DNA of 64,000 nucleotides from Corinectria fuckeliana (Eukaryota; Ascomycota; Sordariomycetes; Hypocreales; Nectriaceae), in the NCBI GenBank assembly GCA_019137255.1, contig WPDH01000069.1:1-64000 (forward strand), in the 5' to 3' direction. A program made the translations under genes and the position numbers. The notes under the pieces were generated by a model. That model was given only the letters and a program-made list of their open reading frames with translations, did not search any database and was not told where the DNA came from. Of this stretch, positions 1-12,053 are shown in pieces; the first letter of the stretch is position 1; each line of letters begins with the position of its first letter.

Positions 1-566
1 TAATTTAAACTAATTTAAGCTAAGATAATCTAATATACTTATTTTTTCTCTTTCTTACTTAAAAAAAAAGCTTTTTTACTAAAAAAGTATTTTTTTTTAT
101 TACTCTTCTTATTATCACTTAAGAATAGATTACTTAGTATAGCCTTATCTAAAGTACTATTACTCTTTTTAGTCTTCTTAATCTCTTTTTTTACTTTTAC
201 CTTCTTTTTTATCTTAGCCTCTTTCTTAATTATCTTCTTTTTAATTAGTATATTAAGAATCTTCTTCTTAATAGTAAGTATAGTCTCTAATTTAATTATA
301 TATAATACCTTTTATTTAACTAGGCTTAAAAATAATTTATTAGAAAAGAGTTTAAAAAGAGTAATATTATATACTCTCTTCTAACTATATATACTCTTAA
401 TTAGTTATTTTATCTCTAACTTTAGTTTAGCTTAAAAAAACCAGAAATAAAATAAAGTTATATAATATTACTTATTAACTATAATATTAGTATATCTAAA
501 GAGAGTTTTAAGTAATATACTCTTATATACCTATATAGTAAATATTATAAGACTATTATTCTTCTT

Positions 567-568
567 NN
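567..568. other. Assembly gap (NN)
   Basis: Two undetermined bases. Similar NN pairs occur at 1581-1582 and 7500-7501. All three are inside the repetitive island, so they probably mark contig joins or collapsed repeats whose true spacing is unknown. Confidence 0.95.
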
Positions 569-1461
569 TTATATTATATAACTCTTACTTATATACTAAT
601 ATAATATTAATATTTCTCTTAGTCTTAGTTTATAATACTATAGATTAATAAATAAAAATATTTATATTATTTATTTATTATTTATTTATTTATACTTTAT
701 AGACCTAAAAGGTAGATAGTGCTTCTATTTTATGTAAATACAGGAAAAACTATAAAATTAGATAAAAACCTGTATCCTTTATATAGCAGGCCTGGGTTAG
801 GCCTCTTATACTATCACTATATATAAGTAAATAGTCCTTTTGCTAAGACTAGAGTTATCTTATTTCCTAGGGGGCTAGGAAAAAATTAAAAAGAGAGAAG
901 GAGAAAAAAGAAAAAAGAAAAAAAGGGAAAAAAGAAAAAAAGAGTAAAAGAGGGAGAAATAGTTAACTAAATATTAAGCACCTAGTCTGCTATAGGAGTA
1001 GAGCAGTTAAGTGTTAGGATTATACTAGCTAGGCATATCTAGGTTACTTTACAGTTATAGTTAAGAGCTTAGGATTTTAAGTGGGCAGAACTAGCTGCTA
1101 GTAAGTTAGCCAGCTATTAGTAAGTTAGCTAGTAGTATAGTTATTAGTAGCTAGAGGCTAGTATAAACCTAATACTTAATAGCTGTTAGCAGCTATTAGT
1201 AGCTATATAGATTTTTATTATTATTTATTATTTAGTCTTTTAGGTTATAATATCTTTCTTTCTTTCTTCTCTTTTTAACACCTCTATAAGTAGCTTCCCC
1301 CTAGGCTTTTTATTAGGCTTATATTAGCTTTAGGTCTTAAATGTATACTAATATATATTCTTTCTAGGATTTATTAATATATTTATTTCCTAGCTACTTA
1401 TACTATAGCTTTATTATAATCTTATTATAGTAGCTAACTTTATATAGCTAAGAATAATAAC

Positions 1462-1462
<1 letters not shown>

Positions 1463-1511
<49 letters not shown>
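1463..1511. repeat. (TAA)n microsatellite
   Basis: About 16 tandem ATA/TAA triplets lie within the AT-rich island. A second short run of the same triplet is seen near 1598-1615. Probably slippage expansion in RIP-generated sequence. Confidence 0.9.
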
Positions 1512-1512
<1 letters not shown>

Positions 1513-1580
1513 GATAATAAACCTAGTATAGTCTCTTAGTAAGAGAGATATAATTATATATACTAATCTGTTTATATATA

Positions 1581-1582
1581 NN
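1581..1582. other. Assembly gap (NN)
   Basis: Second two-base N run in the AT-rich island, in the middle of a TA-rich stretch. Confidence 0.95.
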
Positions 1583-2399
1583 TATATAGATTCTAATAAT
1601 AATAATAATAATAATACTAGCTATAAGAGTAAGTTTCTTCACTATAAATCTGCTATATATCTAGGCTAATCTTATATAGGCTAAGAGAAAGAGATAGGCT
1701 AAGACGGAGAGTACTACTACTTTAAGAGAGAAGTCTACTACTCTAAAGGGAGTAGTATAAGCTATCCCCTATTTTATATATATTATATAGATAGGTAAGA
1801 ATAGTATAGTAGGTCTCTACTAAGACTAGGTAAATACTATAGTAGGTAGCTATATAGCTTATACTTATATATATAAAACATATAAAGCCTTACTGTTTAC
1901 TACTATTATTACTATCTAAGCCCTAGTAGAGGCTCTCTAGCAAGAGAGGGGTGCTAATAATATAAGTGCGAGTTAGTTTTATAGTATATATATAAGCTAA
2001 TAATATGTAGGGGGAGGAGCTTAAGAGGCTTAAGAATACAGCCCTTTAGGCAAAGAGTTAGGCTCCTAAGTGTGTATATATTACACCTATAGTAGTAACT
2101 ATAAGCCTAATATCTAACTAGTTTAACATACTAGTTAGCAGGATTAACTATATCACTAAGGTGCTTAAGCGCTTTAAATATGTTATAGTCTTAGCTCTTA
2201 CTTATCTAGGGAGTATCTTTATTCTTATAGTAGTTAGGTTATTAGCCCCTAAGGGAACTAGTAAGAAGGATAGTAATAGTAATAATAAGGCTAGTAAGGC
2301 TAGTAATAATACTACTACTAGTAAAGGCGTAAAGGAGAGTAATATAAATATATAAGGTTAGGTAGTAAGTAGTAAAAGCGCAGGTTTAAGTTAGGTTTA

Positions 2400-5300
2400 T
2401 AAGTTAGTATTATAAGCTTAGAGGATTTTAATAGAGGGTTAAAGGATTTAATTAGGATTAGCAGCTATTATAATTAGGCTGGTTTTTTACTCTTTATAGC
2501 TTTTTCTAGGTGTATTTTATACTCCTTATAAGAAGAGTAAAAAGCACTTAGTACAGTAGTGTACTATTTTTATTATAAGGCTATAAACTTAATTATAGTT
2601 ACTATAGATTTATAAGGCTAGTTTGTAATATAAGATAATATATTAGCTTAGAAACTACTAGGTAAGTAGTTAAGCAGTTTTACACTTAGATAGTTAAAGC
2701 CTAAATTTATATTAGTTTTATAGTAGGTTTATTAGGTATCCCTATTATTTAGTATACCTAGGGCAAAAGATAATAATATGTTTAGGTGTTTTTTTACTAG
2801 TCTTATATAAGCACTATAGTAAAGGCATATTAGGCATACACCTCTAGAAGAGAAAGCTTCTAAGACTAATTTTTCTAGTCTATAACTATACAAGTATTAA
2901 GCTTTAATATTTATTAAGGTCTTAGTATAAGTATAATACTCTTTTATTATTAGCAGGGAGATAAGCTTTAGCTAGTTTAAGTTAATTAGTCTTCTAGCAC
3001 TCTCTCGCTTTATCTTAGAGTTAGGTTTACTATATAGTCTATTTAGAAAGAGTGTAGGCTTTTATCACTACTAATATTAGTTCACACTCTTTATAAGAGA
3101 GCTAGCTTTTAAGCTAATCTCTAACTTCTTACTATAGTTACTACTATAATTCCCACTACTGCTTATAGTAAATCTACCTTAAAGCTATAGTAGTAACAGC
3201 CCTAATAAGCTAAGTAGTATCTTATCTCTTAGTATAGCTATAAAATTAGGCGGCTAGTTTGTTAAGATAGATATTAAAAGGGGAGATAGCTAGCTCTATC
3301 TCTAGTAGGCAAGTAGGTATAGCTTTATAGGCCTCTACTACTATATATAAGTTCTAAGTCTATTCTAATATAAGTGCTTATATAATACCTTAAGGCTTGC
3401 TACTAGGGGCTGTTAGGGTATAATAAGCTTTTACACTATAGACTATAGTAGAATAGATAACTTATATATAGATTAATCTTACTCCTTTAAGGCTAACCCC
3501 CTATATGCTTATAGTAATTATAGTAAGAGCCTAGTATTAGCACTTAAGTTTCCCTTTAAGGTAGTCTATATATAGGCCTTATAGTAGTTTATAATAGAGG
3601 AAGAGTCTAAAAAACCTATAGGTTTAGGTAAGCTATACTGTTAAGTCTCTAAGTTAGATCTGTGTCTAGTCTACTATATATTTACAGGTAAAGTAGAGAA
3701 GTTATACTTTGTCTAGTTCTTAGGTTATACTATTTATTTAGGCCTAATTATTATATATTTCCTACGCAGTCTTAAGCTGGGTTTAGGTCTCTTTTATATT
3801 ACAGCTAAATACTAGTAGGTTTATATTATCTGTAAATCTAACAACTAATATCCTAGGGGTGTTATTAAGAGCTTTATAAAGGCTAGAAATAAAAAGGATA
3901 AATAGAATAGGTAATAAAGGGGATTCTTAAGGGACTCTCACTTTAACTTTAATTAAGTTAGAGGTTTAACTATTAAATTAGAGCTATATTATTTATAATA
4001 CAAAATAGCTAGTAAGCTATACTAGAAGCTATCTAGGGAATCCTTTTAGTTATAAGGTAGTAATAAGTTGTTTATAGTTAATACTATTAAAGGCTTTTAT
4101 AAAGTTAAGCTAGAGGAGAGAGGTAAGACTATATTAAGCCTATACTATACATACTACTTTAACAACTACAGCTAAGGCTAGCTCTATTAACTTTCTAGGC
4201 CTATTACCTATTTGCCCTAAGGGTAGTAGCTTCTTCTCTTTTACTATAGTTATAATATGCTTACTAATAACTGTTTTAATAATCTTACTAATCATATTAA
4301 GTAGTAATATTAGGTGCTAGCCTAATACTATTTACTATTATTTTTTAGTCTTATTAGCTTTTAGGATAATTATAGTGATTATAGTGTGAAAGCATATTAG
4401 GAAGTAACTAATAGTAAAGCTTATATTTACTATTTTAGTAATTATATAGATAAGTAGGTTACTATATACTTTAAGAAATCCTATAGAGATTTTATCCTCC
4501 TTTAGGGCCTTCTATAACTTAATTTAGTATAAAGCTTCTTAGACCTCTTTAGGGTCTATTATTAGGCATATATAGCCTGACTTAGGTTTAGGTATCCTAG
4601 GGGGCAGAAGAGGGGGAAGGTTAGAGTTATCTGCCTAAGGTTTAAAAAAGAATTTTCTCGCTAAGATCTTAGCTTTATTTACATAAAGTGTTACTAGCTT
4701 AGGTTAGTCTTAGCAGATAAGAGGCAGAAGCTATAAAGAAGTTATAGCAGTTCTACTATATAGTTTAGCCTATCTTTCTATATTTTAGAATTATATTATA
4801 TTATACTATAAGAGCTTAATTAGAAGTTTTCTTTAGAGGGTATACTATATATTCTATACATACTAATCTTATACTATATACACCTTAGAGTATATATACT
4901 AGTCTGCTAGGTAGCTAGTTTATTAGGCTATATAGTATACTTACTTAAGTTTAGAAGTTACTTTAGCTATTTTACTATTTTACTAAGAGTTATAATAAGA
5001 TCTAGGTTTCTTCCGCTTTAAGGTTATATATTCTATAATTATAGTAAGTTACTTAAGAAGCTATTTAACTTTTACATCTAGGGCCTTTAAGGTGGTTATT
5101 ATACTGCTAGATATATAATAGAGACAGACTGCTATTTTATTAGCTGCTTTTTGCTAGTGGGTTTTCTTCTAGTTAAATCTAGAGTCTAGCTTAAAAGCTA
5201 TCTCTTTATAAGTGTTTATAATATAAATATACTAAGAGATATAGTTAGACTCTTTTAGGTTGTAGTTAGTTCTTACATAAAAGATATTAATAGTTTTAGT

Positions 5301-7430
5301 AGCCTAGGTAAGATCTAAAGTGCTATTTTAGTAGCCTTAGGCTAACCTAGTGACTATTCTGTAAGAGGTAAGAAGGCTAATATAAAGTTATAGCACCTCC
5401 TTTATAAGGCTATTACTACCTTAGTCTAAGCAGCTATAGTAGTCCTAAAGCGGGTGGTAAAAGTTAAAGTCGCTTATAAGAAGTATATAATTATTTAGAG
5501 TAGTATTAGTAAGAGCTTATAATATAAGCAAGTCGCCTTTGCTATTTAGGGGATTATATAAGGTAATAATTTAGTGTTAGGTTTTTATAAAGGTAATACT
5601 AACCTAGTCTTCTTCTACTTATAACATCTATAACTTAGGCCTGTACTATTTATTTATATAAACTATTATACGCTTACTATAATAAACCATATAGTAGTTA
5701 TAATATTCTAAGCAGGCTAAGACTCTTATCTTAAGGTTCTTATTAAGCTTAAAGAGCGTAATTATATTATATTTACTATAGGCCTATAGTGTAATATAGG
5801 TTAGAGTAGCTTAACAATTAGTGTTCTAATATAGCACTAGTATTAATTAGTAGTCTAGAGGGGGGATAGTAATAGTAATAAGGCTAAGATAATTATTAAA
5901 AGAGGGGATAGTATATAGGCGGCTTAGGCTTGTATTAAAGCTAGGCTGGTAGATACTATATATAATCTGTTTATTAAGCTAGGGGGCCTTTTAGGTTTTC
6001 TTAATAAGAACTAAATAAGCTAGGCTAATAGTAAGAGTGGTAAGAGTAGGAGCCCCTAAGTTAGAGGTTTAGTTACTATATATTCTTAGAAGCGAAAAGG
6101 TCTATCTAAGTATTCTTTCTTAGCCTAGGCCTAGTATAAGGCTATAACAGGGTAGTTATAGCTCTAAGCTAGGTGTTTACCCTTATAGAGGATATAGTTT
6201 AAGAGGATTTCTTTATGTTTAATTAGGCATTCTTCTCTGTTAGTATATATAGCATCTTTATAATATCTGTATATTAGGGCTGATTTGTAGTTTTAGGCTA
6301 GGTGTCTAAACTTAAAGTAGTTATAGTATTAGGTGGGTTAAAGCCTCTTGTTAAAGGGCTTATAGTTGTATAATTATATATTAAGTAGTAGGCTGTTATC
6401 ATATAGGTAGTTAGCCTTTTTAATAGAGCTAATATATAAGATAAGATTTGTTTTTACTTTAAGGCTAGGTTAGCTAGTTTTTTACTTTTTAACTTAGAGG
6501 ATCTTTAGTTAATTAGATTTATTAATTTCTTTAATAAGCTTATTAGTATTATTTAGGATAAATATAAGTTAGATTTCTTTTGCTATCACTATAAACATTA
6601 GGGGGGAGAGAGCTATACTATCACTAAAAGCTTTAATAACCTAATCTTTAGTGTAAATAGCTTATATCTTATCTGCTATATAAAATATAAGGATAGTATT
6701 ACCACTTAGTAGTTTTCTTACTATAATAACACTAGAGTTACTATAGGCTTAGTTTGCTATCTTAATAGTATCTTTTAGAGTTTAGCTGTTAATATTAAGG
6801 GGTGTATTTCTTATTTAGATTATAACTTTATATTTAATATAGCTTTAGGTTGTTCACTCTGTGTTTCTCTGGTTTAGGGGTGTTAGGTTTTATACTGTGA
6901 TTAATATATAGGAGGGTTAGCCTCTCTTATAATCTAGGGGTGTAGTAAGAGCTATATTAATAATAGAGGTGAGAGCTGTAGTAATATTTGTAATAATTTA
7001 GTTCTTAAGAGCTGTTTTATAGTTATATATTACATCCTGCTTATATAAGATGTAGGCTCACACCTTATGCGTAAACATATAAGTTTAGATAATATGCTAG
7101 ACTTATTTAAGAGATATAATAGGGATAATTTTAGTAATAGTATTATATGCTTTGTTTTCTAGGTTGTCTACTAGTATTCTACTTAGTTTCACAGCAGGTT
7201 TATTATTTTCGCTTAGTATATACTAGCTGATTTCTGCGAGAGGGTTATATTAACTTTAGTTAAGTCTACACACTCTTAAATTAATAGCTATCAGAAGCAT
7301 ATTAGCACTATTACTACAGTCCTAATATGCTATTATCCCTAGGGTAATACATATATAAGGATTTAGATTCTAGTGTTAAAATATATTTTAGAGGTAGATT
7401 AGAGCTGTAGTGAGCAGAAACTAGGTAAGT
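2400..7430 (-). mobile_element. Dead Tad1-like LINE retrotransposon (RIP-mutated)
   Basis: Read on the minus strand, the order of degraded domains is that of a Tad1/I-type LINE. Around 6330-6130 there is an ORF1 zinc-knuckle remnant (C-x2-C-like spacing followed by GHLA-like and CPV-like pieces with C to Y changes). Around 5500-5440 there is the endonuclease signature reading roughly ISDFNFYHPL, a decayed GDFNLHHPLW. Around 3950-3915 the reverse transcriptase motif reads VPxESPLLPILF, a decayed VPQGSPLSPILF. Around 3845-3822 the catalytic box reads FTDN instead of FADD. Stops interrupt all of it. The 5' end is to the right. Exact ends are uncertain because no target duplication or poly(A) tail could be fixed. 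The element cannot encode working enzymes. Confidence 0.75.
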
Positions 7431-7499
7431 AAGAAAAATATTTATTAGTTAATATTTATATTATTAATATTATTATTATAATAGCTAGTTAAAATATAA

Positions 7500-7501
7500 N
7501 N
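7500..7501. other. Assembly gap (NN)
   Basis: Third two-base N run, close to the 5' limit of the LINE remnant; the LINE and the repeat to its right may therefore not be truly contiguous. Confidence 0.95.
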
Positions 7502-8050
7502 CTTCTTATTACTTTATATAGCTATAATACTAGTTATATAAGCTATAATAACTATATTAACTATATTAATAAAAGTATTAGGTATTACTAAGATAGTCTT
7601 ATTAGAAGGAATTATTATACTTTATATAAGTATATATTTAGTTATTTATTAGGTAGAAGATAAGTCTATTAGATTAATAATAGAAGTAGATAAGAATATA
7701 AGTATAAGAAGCTATTAGCTATAATTAAGATAGTATATAATACTAAGAGACTATTTATAAACCTCTAAGTAAGTAATTAGTTTATTTAGATAGAATATTA
7801 TAAGTATAAATAAAAAAGGCCTCTTTATAATAAAAAGAAGAAAAAGAAGAAAGTATAATAAAATATAAAAAGATATATAAGAGTATATAACTATATATAA
7901 TTTCTTTTATTATTAATTAGTTACTATAATAATAAAAACTTTAATCTCTTTATATATAAATAAACAAGATAAAAATATAGTCTTTTATTATAATATAATA
8001 TTATATATAATTAAACAAAGCTTATATAATATAGTAGGGTAACCCTAGTG

Positions 8051-8616
8051 CGAAAATTTAAAAAAAAGTTGATATAAGACATCAGGCCTTATAGCCTTCC
8101 GTAATAAGACCCAACTTGGGTCGATTTCCGTATTTATGTCGCAATGTCAGTGGGACTTTTCGTAGCAATTCAATTTCAATTTTCAATAAAGAAAGAAGAA
8201 GAATAAAAGGAAGCCATCCCAAGTGCCTGCATCATATTTTACGGTAATAGTGAACCTTGGACAGCAGGTGATTCATACGAAAGTACGATGCCACACTGCT
8301 GTAGCAGAGGCTCCGGGTTTCGGGGGGCGTCGCCCAGCCACCCAATTGTTTACCAACGAGACACGAGCAGCTGCTTATGCCACATCAGCTCGGTCGGGGC
8401 CTCGGATATTGACGTCGGAAGCTTCCTCCACCGTCATGATATAAGCATTTTCCAGGAAAAGGGAACTACGCTTCTTTAATCCGGGGGAAAATCACCAGAT
8501 TTCTCCGGCGCAGAGCGAGTGAGCGAGCGAGCTTGGAGGCCCTAAGCCTGGTTGCTACCCAAACCCAACATTCTTTAGCCGTACTTGGGACTGAGCTCGA
8601 ACAAGACACCACAGCC
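8051..8616. other. Repeat-to-gene boundary and upstream region
   Basis: Base composition returns to normal here. The stretch has short open frames without codon-like character and is best read as the promoter and 5' leader of the Cys-rich protein gene. I see no repeat or RNA gene in it. Confidence 0.5.
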
Positions 8617-9851
8617 ATGAACTCCTTCTCGGCGTTCTTCGCGCTCCCCATCTCCCTCCTCATCCTCCTCTCGCAAGCCGCAGCCGATGGCTCCGCCCTG
8701 ACGGCAATCAAGAAGCTCCCGCCCGGCGCCCACGAGAAGCTCCTGGCCGAGCACCTCGCCTTCGCCGCCATCCCCGTCCTCTGCCCCCGTGACGCCGCCT
8801 TCCCGTTCCCCGACGCACAAGACACGGCCCGCTACCGCCCGGCGTTCGCCCGCCACTTGGACGGCGCCGAGCACCACGTGCTTCGCCGGCTGCTGCTGCT
8901 GCACGGGCGGGAGGCGTGCCCCGCCGGCATGAACAGCTGCTCGGACATCGAGGGCTCGGGCAAGTGCTGCCAGGACGGGACGTACTGCGTCGCCGTGGAA
9001 GACTCTAGCGTCGGCGGCGTGGCTTGCTGCCCGGAGGGGGCGTCGTGCGGCGGGGGCGTTGGTGCCTGTCCTTCCGGCGCAACGAGCTGCTCCGAGGAGC
9101 TCGGGGGCGGGTGCTGCATCCCAGGCTACGTGTGCGAGGGCCTCGGCTGTAAGTTGACGTCGGAGTCTCGCGCCGTCTTGACGTGAATGCTGACTACGAT
9201 CCAGGCGTCCCGAGCGCCTCCGCAACAGGCACCGGCGCCAGCACCAGCACGGCGGTGCAGAGCTCGACCGAAGAGGAGACCCAGGTGACTACCACTGAGA
9301 AGTCCACCGAACCCGAGACAACCTCAGATGGAGCGACGACTTCGGTCGAAGAGACTAGCACCGGGACCGCCACGGGCGCCGCACCATACCGGCCAATCTC
9401 CTCCGCGCCGACGGCCTCGGAGACCGACAGCTCCGGGACGCAAACAGGCTGTCCGACGGGCTACTACGGCTGTCTAGCCACGCACGGGGGCGGCTGCTGC
9501 CGCACCGACCGGGACTGCAACACGTACGACTGCCCGGCGCCGTCCACGACCGTCGTCTCCGGCGGCGTCACCATCGTGATCCTCGCCACGGACGTGCCGG
9601 CGGCCGCCGCCGATGCCACGTCCACCTGCGCGGACGGCTGGTTCCTGTGCGGCAAGGACGCGGGCACGGTGGCGGGGTGCTGCCCGAGCAACTACGACTG
9701 CGGGACGGCGAGCTGCTATACCGTCACGGCGAGCCACACGGGCAAGGTCCAAAAGGTGTTCCCGGAGACAGATTCGGCTTCTCGGGGGAGTGGCCCGTTG
9801 GTGGTGCTGACAGGCATCGCGGGCGCTTTGTTCCTTCTCGTAGTGTTGTGA
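8617..9851 (+). CDS. GPI-anchored cysteine-rich surface protein
   Basis: Two exons, 8617-9148 and 9205-9851, are joined across a 56-bp intron (GTAAGT, CTGAC branch, CCAG) that splits a Cys codon; the product is 392 aa. It opens with a signal peptide (MNSFSAFFALPISLLILLSQ). Several related modules follow with the pattern C-x5-C-xn-G-x-CC-x5-C (for example CPAGMNSCSD...GKCCQDGTYC and CPTGYYGCLA...GGCCRTDRDC), separated by a Ser/Thr/Glu-rich linker likely to be O-glycosylated. The C-terminus is SRGSG followed by a hydrophobic tail (LVVLTGIAGALFLLVVL), the usual GPI-attachment signal. It resembles fungal GPI-anchored wall proteins; no enzymatic motif is seen. It is the first gene beside the RIP island. 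The start is the first ATG before the signal peptide. Confidence 0.85.
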
Positions 9852-10257
9852 GGAGCATAAGAGTTACGTCGGTATGAATGTCAAGATCAAGTACATGGGC
9901 AAGGTGTATATAGCCTGGAGAAACTGGGATGGGCTGGGCGACGTCGGGATGAATTTACGTTTGACAAGACAACGATACCCACGTATCAAGGCAATATATT
10001 ACAGGCTCCGGTGGACAAGCAAGATAGAGCCTAGAGCAGTGGATAAATCAACGAATTGCTCGAATTGGCTCACAAGTGCGCCAAATTTGCGATGCTTTGT
10101 TTATTACGAACGTAAGCTCATTCATCTATTGCGGTCTTTTCGGAGACATATGAATAGTCCGCCTTCTCCTGCAGCCTCCAGCATCGTATTTGGTCATTAT
10201 CTATCATCAACGTCATCAAAATACGCCCCAGCTTTCATCCTTTTGGTGGTGCGTTCC
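9852..10257. other. Intergenic, convergent 3' regions
   Basis: About 400 bp between the convergent Cys-rich and GFA-family genes. I see only 3' untranslated-like sequence and no supported gene. Confidence 0.5.
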
Positions 10258-10842
10258 TTACTCGGGCATGTGAGAGAAGGGCTTCTCCAGCTTCTCCTGG
10301 CAAAAGGGGAGCTTGCTGACGGTCCAGATCTCGGTATCCTGATAGGCGGTGTTAGTATCATCCCACAGTCAAAGGATTCGCTGGATATTCCAAGCTTTTC
10401 GAAAAGAGAAGGACATACAGGCTTGAGCTTCTGCTTCAGCTCGGTCTCGAGGGTGCCGGCCTTTAGGGCAATGATCTCAGGGGCACCATCGGGGTCGTGG
10501 GCGATGGGGGAGCCGCACTCGGAGCAGAAGAGGCGGTGGACGATCTTGCCCGAGGAGCCCTTGGAGCCAGAGTAGGTCTTGACGGGCCCGTTGAGGGTGA
10601 GCTTGTCCTTGAGAACGACAGCGACGAGGGCTGGAAGTAATCATGTCAGTCAGTGAGAGCTCTAGGGCCAAATGGCCATAAAAAAAGCGTAATCCAGAAG
10701 CGTATGTAGTTGAGCACGTACAGTAGGTAGAGCCGCTCTGGCGCTGGCAGTCGTCACAGTGGTCGTAAGCGACGAGGAGAGGCTCGTCCATGTCCACCGA
10801 ATAGGTGACAGCCTTGCAGAGGCAGTGTCCGGCGATAGGCAT
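10258..10842 (-). CDS. GFA/CENP-V family zinc-binding protein
   Basis: Three exons on the minus strand (10842-10722, 10630-10419, 10338-10258) with introns 10631-10721 and 10339-10418 give 137 aa. The family's zinc cysteines are all present: C7-x-C9 in GHCLCK, C29-x2-C32 in HCDDCQRQSG, and C76-x2-C79 in FCSECGSPI. This is the glutathione-dependent formaldehyde-activating (GFA) fold, a single beta-tent domain filling the whole protein. Family members range from S-hydroxymethyl-glutathione synthase to uncharacterised proteins, so true formaldehyde activity is not shown by the sequence. Length matches the usual 130-150 aa. The start codon is the only ATG in front of the first cysteine pair. Confidence 0.92.
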
Positions 10843-12053
10843 GTTGATTATCTGGTCTTGAGACGAGAGAAAGCTATGTTGGAAGAGGGTGAAGAGTCAA
10901 CAGTGGTGCAAAATGATGAGAGAAGAGTAGTTGGGAAGAACAAGAGAAAAGAAGAGAGCTAGGAGAGCTCCAGATGAAGCTTTTGAGGGGCTCTAGCGGG
11001 GTAAGACACAAGCATTGTACGGGCTGGTATGGCAAGTACCTGATGAGACTGCAGCGAGCGATTGGAAGCTCAAAATGGTGGGGCAGTAATTGGATGACGT
11101 TGAGGAGTCCGGCCAAAAAGCGGCGGCAGTACTGTACATAGGCTGGCTAGCAAACTGAGCTATTGACGATTGGGCGAGAGAGGATAAAGAGGTCGCGAGA
11201 GTTGGAAGGTGGATGATGGTGGTGCTGCAAGCCTCAACTCAAGATGGAAATAGATAGGCGTAGGTGCGGACAACTGGTGCGTGCAAAGCCAGTGGTAGAG
11301 TCGAGGATAAGCCGGTTTGTATGAAGTCGCTGTATCGGCCCGTCGAGAGATCCTGGTTCATGTTGCCGTTGCAACGGGATTGCTCGTTCCTTTCGTCAGC
11401 CTGGGCTCATTGTGCCTTGTACCCGCACGACAATCCCAGCATCAATGTAGCGCTGGGGTTGATGATTTGGAATGTTCGGGCGAGCAGTTCCGCTGCCATC
11501 TCGAGTGTTAGTGCGGGTACAACTTGTCCCGAGAATCGTCTTATTTTACTTGCCCGTATGTCCTACTCCTTAGCCCGGCATAAGTCCTCGCCTAACAGCC
11601 CTCCTCATGTCTGACAAGAGACCGTCGTCCACAGCCTACCACACCATTAAACCTTGGCCGCAGCAAGATGCGGGGCCCAGAATTTGGAATTCTTCGAACG
11701 AACACGAACGGAGCTTCTGTTTTTAGCGGCTGGCGGATGAGACCGTCATTGGCGCCGTCTCTTCCTTTCACCCAGCTGCAAAAGGCTCTGCTCACTTGCA
11801 TGGTGGATGGATGGCACATGTTCTGGATGCCCGGAGGAGCCGTGCATCTTCTCTCCATATTCGAACGCGAATAATTCCAATTAACTCATTCTTGGTGATG
11901 ATTGAAAGCGTCTGTAAGCAGCCATCATGGCTGACCGTCCTGAGCGGGGGGGTTCGTCATCGCCAAGCTTGGAGATCCCAAGCGAATCGAATGTCTGCAG
12001 TGGGGGCGCATCCAACTGCCAGATCGGGTATCTATGCTCTTATCCCACCTTGT
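10843..12053. other. Intergenic region, no supported gene
   Basis: About 1.2 kb between the GFA gene's promoter side and the 3' end of the DUF1365 gene. Short open frames occur on both strands but none shows a domain or consistent splicing. Confidence 0.5.

Larger units (their letters stand above)
1..8050. repeat. RIP-degraded AT-rich repeat island
   Basis: The block is extremely AT- and TpA-rich (runs of tatata, ctatag, taatag) and almost every reading frame is broken by TAA/TAG. It changes abruptly to ordinary, GC-balanced sequence near 8050. C-to-T changes in CpA context on both strands give exactly this TpA excess, which is the mark of RIP in Pezizomycotina. It contains a recognisable dead LINE (about 2400-7430, listed separately). 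The parts 1-2400 and 7430-8050 look equally mutated but I could not assign them to an element. Three NN pairs lie inside it. Such islands are usually heterochromatic and DNA-methylated; that is family knowledge, not visible here. Confidence 0.9.

Noticed and set aside
2161..2355. 64-codon open frame in the AT-rich island
   Set aside because: It begins with GTG, lies in RIP-mutated DNA, and has low-complexity Lys/Ser/Asn composition; best seen as a chance open piece of a dead repeat.
8041..8060. AGGGTAACCCT near the repeat boundary as possible telomere-like repeat
   Set aside because: Only one short palindromic unit, no tandem TTAGGG array, so no support for a telomere.
8466..9225. Long minus-strand open frames opposite the Cys-rich protein gene
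   Set aside because: Arg/Ala/Gly-rich shadows of a GC-rich coding strand; the plus strand has signal peptide, intron and cysteine modules.
9874..10575. Plus-strand 233-codon frame over the GFA gene
   Set aside because: Most of it is antisense to the GFA-family exons and it has no domain of its own.
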